NCBI RefSeq assembly: GCF_029582805.1
Contig: NZ_JAKKUT010000002.1
Location: 124,001-188,000, forward strand
Length of the DNA: 64,000 nucleotides
DNA from: Candidatus Synechococcus calcipolaris G9
GTDB taxonomy: Bacteria > Cyanobacteriota > Cyanobacteriia > Thermosynechococcales > Thermosynechococcaceae
Direction: 5' to 3'
Translations under genes and position numbers: made by a program
Notes under the pieces: model-generated
What the model saw: the letters and a program-made list of their open reading frames with translations, nothing else
The model's database searches: none
Told to the model about the DNA's origin: nothing
Shown here: positions 17,637 to 26,485 of the stretch, one piece after another
How the letters are laid out: each line of letters opens with the position of its first letter
Numbering within the stretch: position 1 is the first letter of the stretch

Positions 17637-18715
17637 ATAGTCAACATTCTGGTTTTAAATTAATTAAAAGACTATTGATTCTTTCGATTCCTATAATATT
17701 TTTTTTTCTTGGGTTATTTATAGGTCATTATAGATTTGCTTCATTTATAGAACTCATAAACCTTCATAGATTGAAAGTAAATACTCCTACAACTAATCAA
17801 GTGAAGTATCCACATCGTCCAAACCTTAATGTTATTAATGACTCGGATATATTGCTTTATAGTGATTTACTCTCAAAAAATCAAGAATACAAATTTAAGT
17901 ACAAGGAAATCTTATTAAATGATTTTGCTTACGATATAGGACTTGATTTCCCAAATTCCTGTTCTTCCATGCAATATAAGTGCTTGATAAATAACGAAAA
18001 TATTTTAGCGGCTTATATTGATAAATTGCACATGTCTCCCACTGAAGAAGCTGTACTGCTTATTCATGGAAATTCTCTTGTTCCAGATGATTTTTTTAAT
18101 GACCATGATAAATTTTATTCAAACCATATAGGATTGTTTCTGTTTCAAAAACAATTTGATGTTGTTGCTCCTTATGTAACTCATAATTCACGTTTTCAAA
18201 ATGCTAGAAGACGATTAGCTTCACGTTTTCAGCAATCATGGATATATCTTGATATACAGAGGCTTAAAATTATTTTGAAGGATTTAGCTACCAAGTATAA
18301 AACTATTCATATAATTGGAACATCATACGGTGCATATCTTGCTGGAAATTTAATACTTGATCTTCAAGAGTCTAAATCACTTTTAATAGACCAATTAGGA
18401 TTAGTTTTATGTATTGAAGGATGGGTTGATGAAAGAAGTTATTATACAGATGAAAACAACTTGTTTGCATGGAACTGGGAAATGGTTTTTCCTGGAATTT
18501 CTCGAGAAATGATGATTTCTGCCTTTGATTTTCCTTACTTTATGGTTGCGTATGGAACAAATCAAAAACAATTCTATAATAATGTATACAATGAAGTAGA
18601 AAGTTATTTTCCAAATAGAATCATTCAATATGAAGGTGGTCACGAATTTAATGCAGCTGCAATTAATATTGCATTCTCAAAATACAGAACTCACTTAGAA
18701 AATAAAAATAAATAG
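17627..18715 (+). CDS. Membrane-anchored alpha/beta-hydrolase-like protein
   Basis: A 362-residue protein with an N-terminal signal anchor (about residues 14-32, LLILSIPIIFFFLGLFIGHY) and an outer hydrolase-like domain. The motif VLLIHGNSLVPDDFF gives the oxyanion-side HGN strand, and the nucleophile elbow is IIGTSYGAYLAGN. A late YEGGHEF is a candidate for the catalytic His. The layout repeats that of the protein at 9815, although the sequences are only distantly alike. In a glycan cluster it may act as an esterase, acyl- or deacyl-transferase on exported polymer. It overlaps the previous gene by ten bases. Confidence 0.65.
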   Translation: MVINSQHSGFKLIKRLLILSIPIIFFFLGLFIGHYRFASFIELINLHRLKVNTPTTNQVKYPHRPNLNVINDSDILLYSDLLSKNQEYKFKYKEILLNDFAYDIGLDFPNSCSSMQYKCLINNENILAAYIDKLHMSPTEEAVLLIHGNSLVPDDFFNDHDKFYSNHIGLFLFQKQFDVVAPYVTHNSRFQNARRRLASRFQQSWIYLDIQRLKIILKDLATKYKTIHIIGTSYGAYLAGNLILDLQESKSLLIDQLGLVLCIEGWVDERSYYTDENNLFAWNWEMVFPGISREMMISAFDFPYFMVAYGTNQKQFYNNVYNEVESYFPNRIIQYEGGHEFNAAAINIAFSKYRTHLENKNK

Positions 18716-18722
18716 TAAAAAA

Positions 18723-19526
18723 ATGAGTTATCTTCAAAAAATTATAAACCTACATGAAGCTATTACATTGGCTGGATGGAATATTCCTGCAGAAATCTTG
18801 AACTGTCTTTCACCTTATGAACAGGAGTTCATGGGAATTGAACTGACTGGTAATCGAAGCCTAACTTATTATGAACAACGTTTAAAAAACTTAGGATTTA
18901 CTCAACTAGATACAGTTATCGATGCAGGATGTGGAATCGGACAGTGGTCAATAGCTTTGTCCAAAATGAATTGGCAGGTTAAAAGTATTGATATAAATAC
19001 AGGTAGACTTCTGGTAGGCCAATACTTGGCTCAAGCTATGAAAGTTGACAATATCGAATTTCAATATTCATCATTAGAAAATATGCCTTTTCCTGAGCAA
19101 TCTGTAGATGGTATTTTTTGCTATGGGGTATTTATGTTTACTCAGATGCCTATTGTCATGAAAAAGTTTTCTCAAGTATTAAAACCTGGAGGTAGGCTTT
19201 ACCTTAATGCTAATTCTTTGGGCTGGTATTTTCATTTATTATTGGATCGTGGCTTTAAGCAACGTAATTATGGGCTAGTCAAAACTACTCTGAGGATGAT
19301 ATTTAGAACGATCACTGGCAAGAAGCAGAATATTGTTGTTGGTCAAAAATGGTTGAGATTTCTATTAGAACAGCATGATTTTTCTCTTACTGAAATAGGT
19401 CCAGAAGGAAGTATTATGATTCATAATGAAGGTTCATTAAAAGTTATACCTGCATATTCAGATAGTTTTTATGGGTATCCTGCAATCATTGAAGTTCTTG
19501 CAATTAAAAAGCCACGCATATCATAG
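18723..19526 (+). CDS. Class I SAM-dependent methyltransferase
   Basis: A 267-residue cytoplasmic methyltransferase. SAM-binding motif I is TVIDAGCGIGQWSIALS (about residues 63-79), followed by the acidic residue at the end of strand 2 in VKSIDINTG, and a post-I region with VDGIFCYGVFMFTQ and LKPGGRLYLNANSLGW. This is the pattern of ubiE/type-11 methyltransferases. It probably methylates a sugar or a glycan end in this cluster, though the substrate is unknown. It begins seven bases after the hydrolase gene. Confidence 0.85.
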   Translation: MSYLQKIINLHEAITLAGWNIPAEILNCLSPYEQEFMGIELTGNRSLTYYEQRLKNLGFTQLDTVIDAGCGIGQWSIALSKMNWQVKSIDINTGRLLVGQYLAQAMKVDNIEFQYSSLENMPFPEQSVDGIFCYGVFMFTQMPIVMKKFSQVLKPGGRLYLNANSLGWYFHLLLDRGFKQRNYGLVKTTLRMIFRTITGKKQNIVVGQKWLRFLLEQHDFSLTEIGPEGSIMIHNEGSLKVIPAYSDSFYGYPAIIEVLAIKKPRIS

Positions 19527-19548
19527 CCACTTAATTTTATATTATAAT

Positions 19549-20481
19549 ATGTGGATAAAAAATATCAAAAATAAAATGAACTTTATTCGTCAATCTAAAT
19601 TACGAGAAGAGTTAAAAAGTTATATAAAACCATGTAATAGTCTACTCTATGCATATAAATGTTACAAAGGAGGGGTAAATCGTCTCCATGCGATTAATAA
19701 CGAAAATATTGTAGTTAACAATTTATCGTCAGATATTATCCAGTCTCCTGGTTATGTAATAATTGAGCGTTCAGTTTATGATCTAACAGAATCTGGGCTT
19801 TATCGTTTTTATAAACTGAATACTTTTAATGAGCAACGAATTGTTGTTAAAACCCCCTTTGATATTTTTAATTTTATTGGTTATCTTTGGGAATATGGGT
19901 TTTTAGATTTCCTGTCTTCTGAATTACAAATTGAGCGTCAAAAACTAAAACATGGAGTTATTACAGCTGCTTGTAGTGATCTATCCCGATTGGCCGCTAT
20001 GTTATTAAATCAAGTGGGTATAGAAACGCGACTTGTTGCATCAGCAACCTTGGAGTCTTGGAATGGATTTGATGATGGACACACATTTTTAGAAATTAAG
20101 AATGACTTTGGAGAATGGATTGTATATGACCCTAGTTTTTCAGTTTTGTTTTATTTAAAGGAGCAACCTACAAATCTAATTAATATATGTAAATATCTTA
20201 AACACAATAATGTGACGTTACATCTCTTACCCGCAAATCGTGGTCATTCCCATTTTATAAATCAAGGCTATGATTATGGCTTTTGGGTTGATGAACGCAA
20301 CATCAATAAAGAAGCATTACTCGAGTGGTACAAGCATGTTATTCAAGTGCCAATTATTATTGGTTTAAGCAAATATGAATTTCCTGCTACTTTTATCTCA
20401 AATAGTGATTTAAAAAGATTTTTATTAAAAAACTATACGCCCTTGTCAGATGATAAATTTTATCAGTTATACTATCCATAA
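19549..20481 (+). CDS. Transglutaminase-like superfamily protein
   Basis: A 310-residue protein with the Cys-His-Asp arrangement of the transglutaminase-like cysteine-protease fold: Cys142 in ITAACSDLSRLAAMLL, His178 in DDGHTFLEIKN and Asp194 in WIVYDPSF. Bacterial members cleave peptide or isopeptide bonds or transfer acyl groups. No signal peptide is seen, so it may be cytoplasmic. I chose ATG at 19549, just after the methyltransferase stop. The open frame continues back to 19471, but that part overlaps the methyltransferase gene. Its presence in a glycan operon is unusual. Confidence 0.72.
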   Translation: MWIKNIKNKMNFIRQSKLREELKSYIKPCNSLLYAYKCYKGGVNRLHAINNENIVVNNLSSDIIQSPGYVIIERSVYDLTESGLYRFYKLNTFNEQRIVVKTPFDIFNFIGYLWEYGFLDFLSSELQIERQKLKHGVITAACSDLSRLAAMLLNQVGIETRLVASATLESWNGFDDGHTFLEIKNDFGEWIVYDPSFSVLFYLKEQPTNLINICKYLKHNNVTLHLLPANRGHSHFINQGYDYGFWVDERNINKEALLEWYKHVIQVPIIIGLSKYEFPATFISNSDLKRFLLKNYTPLSDDKFYQLYYP

Positions 20482-20502
20482 TTACTGTAATGAGTTAAAA
20501 AT

Positions 20503-21672
20503 ATGAAGAGGTTATTGCTGCTATTAATTGAGTTGTTGTATTTACCATGCTTATTTATTTTATGTTTTATCTCTCGTTTTATTAACAAGAAAATTGATAT
20601 TGGATTAGGGCCAGAACCGTTAATTAATAATATTTATCACAAGAAGGCACTTCAAGCTTACAATTATACTGCTGAAACTTTCGTTACACAAACTTATTTT
20701 ATTGTAAAGGATTTTGATAGGAAATTCATTTTTAGTAATAAGTTTGCTTCTATCTTTTTTTTAAGAATATTGCATATAGATTTTTTATATTTAATTTTTA
20801 CGTATAAATGTTTGTACTCTTATTTTAATGGATGTTTACTTAATTCAAGTATACTTTGGACTTTCGAACCTTATTTATTAAAAGTAGCAAACATCAAAAT
20901 CATATTAATGCCCTATGGTGCTGACATACAAGACTTAATTCGCACTCCAAATCTTGTTTTTAGACATGCTATGTCCAGTGATTATCCACTGCATCGATTG
21001 AAAAATAAATTAATTTCTCGAAAAATTGATTTCTGGATAAAAAATGCTTCCCACATTATTTCAGGATGTGATTGGGTAGATTATATGTATCACTGGGATA
21101 CCCTTATGGTTGCTCATTTTTCCATTGATACTTCTCTATATAAATATCTCTCTCCATTAGAGAAAACTAATAATAGTAAATTTAGAATTCTTCATGCTCC
21201 TAATCATCGCAATATTAAAGGTACGCAATTTGTTATTGAGGCAATTGAGTCTCTTCAGAAAGACGGTGAAGACATTGATCTTATTCTTTTAGAAAAAGTC
21301 TCTAATCAAGAAGTACTCCATGAAATTCAAAAAGCTGATTTGGTGATTGATCAGTTAATTATTGGTTGGTATGCTATGTTTGCCATTGAGTCCATGGTAT
21401 TATCTAAGCCTGTCATTTGTTATCTTAGGGATGATTTGCTTTACCTCTATCGGTGTGCTGGACTTATTTCCTCAGATGAGCCACCACTTATTAATTCCAA
21501 TCCTCTTTCATTAAAAGCCGACTTAAAAAGAGTGATTCATGATCCTAATTATTTATCGCTAATGTCAAAAAAAGGTAAAGCTTATGTTGAAAAAGTTCAT
21601 TCGATTCACGCAGTTGGTGCAGTATTTGACACAATTAATCGATCTATTGACTTACATCCTTCTACAAAATGA
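20503..21672 (+). CDS. Glycosyltransferase (GT-B fold), paralogue of the gene at 22556
   Basis: A 389-residue protein beginning with a hydrophobic segment (LLLLLIELLYLPCLFILCF), so it may be membrane-attached. The donor-binding half has RILHAPNHRNIKGTQFVIEA and DLVIDQLIIGWYAMFAIES, then LSKPVICYL. This matches the protein at 22556 block for block (HAPSNRKAKGTQF, LVDQLLLGWYGGLAVEAM). Sugars are unknown. It overlaps the next gene by four bases (ATGA). Confidence 0.8.
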   Translation: MKRLLLLLIELLYLPCLFILCFISRFINKKIDIGLGPEPLINNIYHKKALQAYNYTAETFVTQTYFIVKDFDRKFIFSNKFASIFFLRILHIDFLYLIFTYKCLYSYFNGCLLNSSILWTFEPYLLKVANIKIILMPYGADIQDLIRTPNLVFRHAMSSDYPLHRLKNKLISRKIDFWIKNASHIISGCDWVDYMYHWDTLMVAHFSIDTSLYKYLSPLEKTNNSKFRILHAPNHRNIKGTQFVIEAIESLQKDGEDIDLILLEKVSNQEVLHEIQKADLVIDQLIIGWYAMFAIESMVLSKPVICYLRDDLLYLYRCAGLISSDEPPLINSNPLSLKADLKRVIHDPNYLSLMSKKGKAYVEKVHSIHAVGAVFDTINRSIDLHPSTK

Positions 21673-22529
21673 ATATCATACTGACTGGCGCAAATGGTCT
21701 TTTAGGTAAAGTATTACAAACAAGTCTAGTTAGAGAGCATCAGGTTTTTGCTTTAGTTCGTCAGTCCTTAAAAGTTCCCATCCCAGGCATTCATTATATT
21801 ATTACTGATTTTAGCCAACAATTTTCATATTCACATTTACCTAAACAAGTTGATGCGATTATTCATTTAGCTCAATCTACTTATTTTCGGGAATTTCCTG
21901 ATAAGGCGTTAGATATTTTTAATGTTAATATTGCCTCTACAGCTTACCTGTTAAACTATGCCCGTCAAGCTAATATCCGTATATTTATTTATGCTTCCTC
22001 TGGTGGTGTGTATGGAAATAGCCATCAACCCTTTCATGAAAATTCACCCATTGTCCCCCCTGGGAAACTTGGTTATTATCTAGGAAGTAAACTATGTAGT
22101 GAAGTTTTAGTGCAAAGCTATGCTGCATTTTTTCAAGTGATTGTTCTCCGTTTCTTCTTTATGTATGGCCCTGGGCAAAGACGTTCGATGTTAATTCCAC
22201 GCTTAATGGATAGTGTTAAATATCATCGTCCAATTACATTGCAAGGGGTTAATGGCATTCGTATTAATCCGATTCATGTTCTAGATGCTGCTGCCGCTGC
22301 GATCGCCACACTTAATAGTTCAGAAAGTGCCACCTTTAATATTGCTGGACCAGAAGTTCTCTCACTTCGCCAGATTGCTGAAACCATGGGCAACTATCTT
22401 AATATTGAGCCACAGTTTCAAACTATCTCAGGAGAGCCACGAGATTTAATTGGTGATAATACAGCAATGTGTGAAAAACTACAAAAACCTACAAGGCAAA
22501 TTAAAAATTATTTAAATGATATTATTTGA
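21669..22529 (+). CDS. NAD-dependent epimerase/dehydratase (extended SDR)
   Basis: A 286-residue SDR with the dinucleotide motif TGANGLLGK at residues 6-14, YASSGGVYG about 111-119, and the catalytic Tyr and Lys in GYYLGSKLCSE about 136-146. The later LRFFFMYGPGQRRSMLIPRL block is standard for nucleotide-sugar epimerases and reductases. It is a different enzyme from the epimerase at 7522. The cluster therefore has two sugar-modifying SDR enzymes. It overlaps the previous gene by four bases. A HIP1 site at about 22296 marks the end of the long HIP1-free stretch. Confidence 0.88.
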   Translation: MNIILTGANGLLGKVLQTSLVREHQVFALVRQSLKVPIPGIHYIITDFSQQFSYSHLPKQVDAIIHLAQSTYFREFPDKALDIFNVNIASTAYLLNYARQANIRIFIYASSGGVYGNSHQPFHENSPIVPPGKLGYYLGSKLCSEVLVQSYAAFFQVIVLRFFFMYGPGQRRSMLIPRLMDSVKYHRPITLQGVNGIRINPIHVLDAAAAAIATLNSSESATFNIAGPEVLSLRQIAETMGNYLNIEPQFQTISGEPRDLIGDNTAMCEKLQKPTRQIKNYLNDII

Positions 22530-22555
22530 ATCTGATTAATAATGAACTTTGTTTT

Positions 22556-23683
22556 ATGAAAGTCTTGCATTTACCTAGTGCCGTAGGTGGTAATCCTCAA
22601 GGTTTAAGTAAACACTTAAATCAGCTTGGTATTCAGAGTGAAACATGGGTGTTTAAGCAAAACTACATTCAATATCCCGTAACCAAAGTTCTTTTTTCGC
22701 AAAATGATTTTCTTATATCCCGTGAAATGAAGCGCTTAAAGGCTTTCTTGTATGTTTTTGCAGACTATGATGTTATTCATTATAATTTTGGCTCTACATT
22801 GTACAGTTGGGAGTCTATGTATCCTAACGATAACTCCTTTCTTAAAAAAAGATTTCGCTCCTTTTATTCAGCCTATTTAAGTTTTATGCAACTATTTGAG
22901 CTTAATATCTTAAAATGGCGCAAAATTTTAGTTTTTGTTCATTATCAAGGAACAGACGCTCGCCAAGGAGATTACTGTATAGAGCATTTTGGCCCTGAGG
23001 TTGGTCCCCAGGTTAGTTATCAATTTTATACCCCTGAATCAGATGTTCGGAAACGAAGAGAGATTCAGCGTTTGTCCAAATACTGTAAAAAAATTTATGC
23101 CTTAAATCCAGACTTAATGTATGTATTGCCTCCCCAAACTGAGTTTATTCCCTATAGCCATATTTCATTGAATGAATGGACTCCTAACTATACCCAACTT
23201 CAGAATCGGCCTCTAAAAATTGGTCATGCACCTAGTAACCGTAAAGCAAAGGGAACTCAATTCCTCCTTGATGCCCTAGATAACTTAAAACAAGAAGGCT
23301 ATAAATTTGAGTTAATTCTTGTTGAAGGAATGAGTCATGCAGATGCGAAAGCACAATATCAAGATATAGATATTCTAGTTGATCAATTATTATTAGGATG
23401 GTACGGCGGATTAGCAGTAGAGGCTATGGCCTTGGGTAAGCCAGTTATCGTCTATATTCGTGAGCAAGATTTAGGATTTGTTCCACCTGAAATGGTCAAT
23501 GATTTTCCTTTTATTCAATCAAGCTTAGAGACAATTGAAGAAACACTTCGCCTGGTTTTGAAAATGCCAAGGGAAAAGTTATGGGCGATCGCTCAGCAAA
23601 GTCGAGCATATGTTGAGAAATGGCATGATCCTCTCAAAATCGCATCAAAGATTCTCAAGGATTATGAAAGTTTTTTGAGTTGA
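22556..23683 (+). CDS. Glycosyltransferase (GT-B fold), paralogue of the gene at 20503
   Basis: A 375-residue protein, last of the glycan cluster. I chose ATG at 22556, where the protein starts MKVLHLPSAVGGNPQGLSKH in the usual GT-B way; the open frame goes back ten codons to a TTG. The donor-binding half has HAPSNRKAKGTQFLLDAL, DILVDQLLLGWYGGLAVEAM and LGKPVIVYIREQD. These match the proteins at 20503 and 15100. The acceptor half has FVHYQGTDARQGDYC. Sugar specificity is unknown. Base composition becomes less AT-rich toward its end. Confidence 0.85.
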   Translation: MKVLHLPSAVGGNPQGLSKHLNQLGIQSETWVFKQNYIQYPVTKVLFSQNDFLISREMKRLKAFLYVFADYDVIHYNFGSTLYSWESMYPNDNSFLKKRFRSFYSAYLSFMQLFELNILKWRKILVFVHYQGTDARQGDYCIEHFGPEVGPQVSYQFYTPESDVRKRREIQRLSKYCKKIYALNPDLMYVLPPQTEFIPYSHISLNEWTPNYTQLQNRPLKIGHAPSNRKAKGTQFLLDALDNLKQEGYKFELILVEGMSHADAKAQYQDIDILVDQLLLGWYGGLAVEAMALGKPVIVYIREQDLGFVPPEMVNDFPFIQSSLETIEETLRLVLKMPREKLWAIAQQSRAYVEKWHDPLKIASKILKDYESFLS

Positions 23684-24001
23684 TATATTCCTATAGCTAC
23701 GATTGAATTAAAATTAATGGATTTTACCCTTGACATAAAATTTGTCGCGTTCCCATCGGCTTGCTTCATTTAGCAGTGTCCTACACTGAGCCAACTAATC
23801 TGTGACCGTCCCTGAATAACCATTCCTCTATTGATCCGCAGCAATATCCGAAGTGTCCGCTGCTGGGCCGCTTCTTTAGCATACAGAGAACTGCATTCCC
23901 AGTCAGATATGATTTGGTTTAGCTATATATTTCTGGAATCATTCAACGTTAAAATCACAGATAAAATAAGATTCACGAATCAGGCTGGGGGTAGTTCGAG
24001 T
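23684..24001. other. Intergenic region after the glycan cluster
   Basis: About 320 bases with no gene I can support. An open frame crosses it from 23831 into the next gene, but its translation lacks any family signal. The middle part (about 23740-23920) has ordinary composition, unlike the AT-rich cluster before it, and may be remnant coding DNA. TTGACA at about 23730 could be a promoter -35 element. Confidence 0.35.
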
Positions 24002-24184
24002 ATGGGTAGTATCATCGGTTTTGTAGCGATCATTGCTTACTTTATTGGTTTTTGGCGGTTTTGGCAGGGGTTCGATCGCACCCACTATAGTCAATATCGT
24101 CTTCCCCTTGCGGCCCTATGGCCCCTACTCCTCATCGCCAATAAATCCTATCGGGAAAATTTTAGCCGCGCCCTGAAAGGATAG
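24002..24184 (+). CDS. Small membrane protein, conserved-looking
   Basis: A 60-residue protein starting at ATG 24002, preceded by a G-rich ribosome binding site (CTGGGGG). Residues 3-20 (SIIGFVAIIAYFIGFWRFW) form one membrane helix, followed by a basic stretch FDRTHYSQYRLP and a second hydrophobic part ALWPLLLIA. I recall similar short proteins encoded beside other genes in cyanobacteria but cannot name the family. The longer frame back to 23831 looks non-coding. It ends seven bases before cobK. Confidence 0.65.
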   Translation: MGSIIGFVAIIAYFIGFWRFWQGFDRTHYSQYRLPLAALWPLLLIANKSYRENFSRALKG

Positions 24185-24191
24185 TTTTTCC

Positions 24192-25016
24192 TTGAGCAAT
24201 GCCCATCTAGGGTTGGGCCAAGAGCCTTGGGGTGATCGCGGGTATCAGGTCTGGCTCATTGGTGGCACCCAAGAAAGTCGGGAGATTGCCCACCTCCTTT
24301 TAGAGTATGGTCTTTCCTGTGTTGTGACGGTAACAACGGCAGCGGCTCGTCATCTCTATCCGGTTCATCCCCAATTGCATATTGTTGTAACAACGCTGCG
24401 GCAGGAAGAGGCTAAACCCTTTCTGCAATGTCATCGTATTCAAGTCATAATTGATGCGTCTCACCCCTTTGCGGTGGCCATCTCCCAACTGGCGATCTCC
24501 CTGAGTCAGGAGCTATCCTTACCCTACCTGCGTTTTGAACGGCCGTCGGCCCCATCCGCCATTGGCGCATCTATCCAACTGGCCACCATTGATGAGTTGA
24601 TTCAGGGGGATTATTTGAATCAGCAGCGGGTCTTACTCACGTTGGGATACCGATTTTTAGCCCACTTTACGTCTTGGCACGATCGCTCCACGTTGTTTGC
24701 CCGCATTTTACCCTCCATTCCCGCCCTGACGGCTGCATTAGCCGCTGGCTTTTCTCCAAATCGATTAGTTGCCCTGCGGCCGCCCATTAGTGAGGATTTA
24801 GAACGGGCATTGTGGCAGCAGTGGCGTATTTCCCTGGTGGTTACTAAGGCATCGGGGGCCCCTGGCGGCGAACAGATCAAACAAAACATTGCCGCCCAAT
24901 TGGGGGTGCAACTGATTACGATTAACCGGCCAGAGATCGCCTACCCGCTTCAGACGAGAGATCGCCAAGGGGTGATCCAATTTATTAAAACCTTGGGCTG
25001 GAAACCCGTCTCCTAG
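24192..25016 (+). CDS. cobK: Precorrin-6A reductase
   Basis: CobK/CbiJ reduces precorrin-6A (or its cobalt form) with NADPH in cobalamin or pseudocobalamin synthesis. The 274-residue protein has the family blocks VWLIGGTQESREIAHLL at the start, VTTAAARHLYP, VIIDASHPFAVAIS and LPYLRFERPS, then RVLLTLGYRFLAHF and VTKASGAPGGEQIK near the end. TTG at 24192 is the only reasonable upstream start seen, and its assignment is tentative. It is a single cob gene here with no other cobalamin gene beside it, as is common in cyanobacteria where the pathway genes are scattered. Confidence 0.9.
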   Translation: MSNAHLGLGQEPWGDRGYQVWLIGGTQESREIAHLLLEYGLSCVVTVTTAAARHLYPVHPQLHIVVTTLRQEEAKPFLQCHRIQVIIDASHPFAVAISQLAISLSQELSLPYLRFERPSAPSAIGASIQLATIDELIQGDYLNQQRVLLTLGYRFLAHFTSWHDRSTLFARILPSIPALTAALAAGFSPNRLVALRPPISEDLERALWQQWRISLVVTKASGAPGGEQIKQNIAAQLGVQLITINRPEIAYPLQTRDRQGVIQFIKTLGWKPVS

Positions 25017-25027
25017 GGTAAAGAGAG

Positions 25028-25600
25028 TCAGGTTTCCAGGGGAAACTGGCCCCGCTGCTTGCGGGACTCTAGGGCTTGGGCAATGAGATCCAATAGTCCA
25101 GGGGCCTCTTCTTGAATCGTCAACAGGAGCCGCTCTCCAATGGCAACTTCCGCACTATCCGCCGAAGATTGGGTGGTGCCAAGGCGAATCAATTCCCGTA
25201 AACGGGGTACGGTTGTATCCACAATTTCCACTAATGCCCCCAAACAGCGGAAAAACTGCCGTTCCGTCAAGGTGCCATCCTCTAGGGGAAATTCAATAAT
25301 GGCCCGAACTTCACCATCCCGGGAATCGTATTCCCATTGCAGCATTTTCGTTTCCCAGGAAATACAAAGGAGGGTCTGTAAAATGGCTTCCTTGTAGCGG
25401 TGATGCTTCACCCCAGGCAAGATGTCAGGACTGTAGATCTTGAAAAACTCGCCATCTTCATCGAGTTGGATAATGACAATAAAACGATCCAGGTGATCTC
25501 CGGTGACACCCGTAATAATCTGATTATCGCTGAGGACAACTTTGTAGTTGAGCTTGTGGTTATCCAGATAACGGGAGATTTGATTCAGGGTAATAGCCAT
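25028..25600 (-). CDS. YbjN domain-containing protein
   Basis: A 190-residue cytoplasmic protein whose N-terminal 130 residues follow the YbjN pattern (a type III secretion chaperone-like fold): ITLNQISRYLDNHKL, FKIYSPDILPGVKHHRYKEA and WEYDSRDGEVRAIIEFPLED, then TLTERQFFRCLGALVEI. The C-terminal part is helical and charged. Cyanobacterial members are common but of unknown function. Some YbjN proteins are linked to stress tolerance. It reads convergently toward cobK, eleven bases away. Confidence 0.82.
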   Translation of the reverse strand: MAITLNQISRYLDNHKLNYKVVLSDNQIITGVTGDHLDRFIVIIQLDEDGEFFKIYSPDILPGVKHHRYKEAILQTLLCISWETKMLQWEYDSRDGEVRAIIEFPLEDGTLTERQFFRCLGALVEIVDTTVPRLRELIRLGTTQSSADSAEVAIGERLLLTIQEEAPGLLDLIAQALESRKQRGQFPLET

Positions 25601-25708
25601 CGATCAATACCGGAGCAGGTATGTTGATCATCTGGCCACAGCCTCCCCTTCCACAAGCCTCAATTAGGGTATCTTAAACAATTAGACCTGTTAATTTTCT
25701 TTACAATT

Positions 25709-26485
25709 ATGATTGCTCCCCTCCCACCCACCCCAGAAACCCTGCCCCTGGAAACAGAATTTGCCCTCGATCAGTCCGCTCGGCGGAGTCGATGGATGCA
25801 GCGGGTGTTAACGCCAGCCCTACGCTGGTGGCTATTATCCCAAGTGGAAGGGGCCGCCGAACTGGATATTACCCTAGGAGCCGGCGATCGCCAATTACTT
25901 TCAGGTTATTTGCCCCTAGTGCAGGTTAAGGCAAAACAGGTAATTTATCAGGGCCTCCACCTGAGCCATTTAGAGTTACAGGGGCAAAATATCCGCGTCA
26001 ATTTAGGTCAAGTGGTGCGAGGGAAGCCGCTCCAACTCTTGGAAGAGGTTTACGTCCAGGCCCAGCTATTCCTCAATGCCACAGACTTGCAGGCCTCCCT
26101 GGGGTCAGATTTAATGCGGTCAGCCCTGACAGATCTACTGCGGATTTTAGAGGTACAGGATCGGCGGGCATCGGGCATGGGCCTCGAACAGTATGGTGTT
26201 CAGGAGGCAGAATTGAGTCTAGGCCATGGGGAGGTCAGCGGTGTATTTGGGTTGCAAACGGCGGAAAATGGCCCCCGTTCCCTGACCTTTCGCAGTGGCT
26301 TAACCCTGGAAAATGCCCATACCCTTTGTTTTCAAGACTTTACTTGGTTAGAAATGGATTTACCGCCCCGTAATATTGCCATTGATCTGGGGCCCGGAGT
26401 GAACTTAGAAACCCTTTCCATCCAGCCCGATGGATTAGCCTGTCAGGGGGCGATCGCTATTGATCCTGAAGCCCATTTATCCTGA
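25709..26485 (+). CDS. DUF2993 (LmeA-like) lipid-binding domain protein
   Basis: A 258-residue protein of the DUF2993 family, whose actinobacterial member LmeA binds phospholipid. The typical strands are VEGAAELDITLGAGDRQL, GYLPLVQVKAKQVIYQGL, HLELQGQNIRVNLGQVV and EVYVQAQLFLNATDL. No signal peptide is obvious, because the N terminus LPPTPETLPLE is polar, which agrees with cytoplasmic or thylakoid-surface cyanobacterial members. The start at ATG 25709 follows directly after an AT-rich stretch. Function is unknown beyond possible lipid binding. Confidence 0.8.
   Translation: MIAPLPPTPETLPLETEFALDQSARRSRWMQRVLTPALRWWLLSQVEGAAELDITLGAGDRQLLSGYLPLVQVKAKQVIYQGLHLSHLELQGQNIRVNLGQVVRGKPLQLLEEVYVQAQLFLNATDLQASLGSDLMRSALTDLLRILEVQDRRASGMGLEQYGVQEAELSLGHGEVSGVFGLQTAENGPRSLTFRSGLTLENAHTLCFQDFTWLEMDLPPRNIAIDLGPGVNLETLSIQPDGLACQGAIAIDPEAHLS

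Noticed and set aside
11659-20481. asnB plus transglutaminase-like gene as a lasso-peptide system
   Set aside because: AsnB keeps the glutaminase Cys2, the transglutaminase-like protein does not show the lasso B2 pattern, and no PqqD-like or precursor gene was found.
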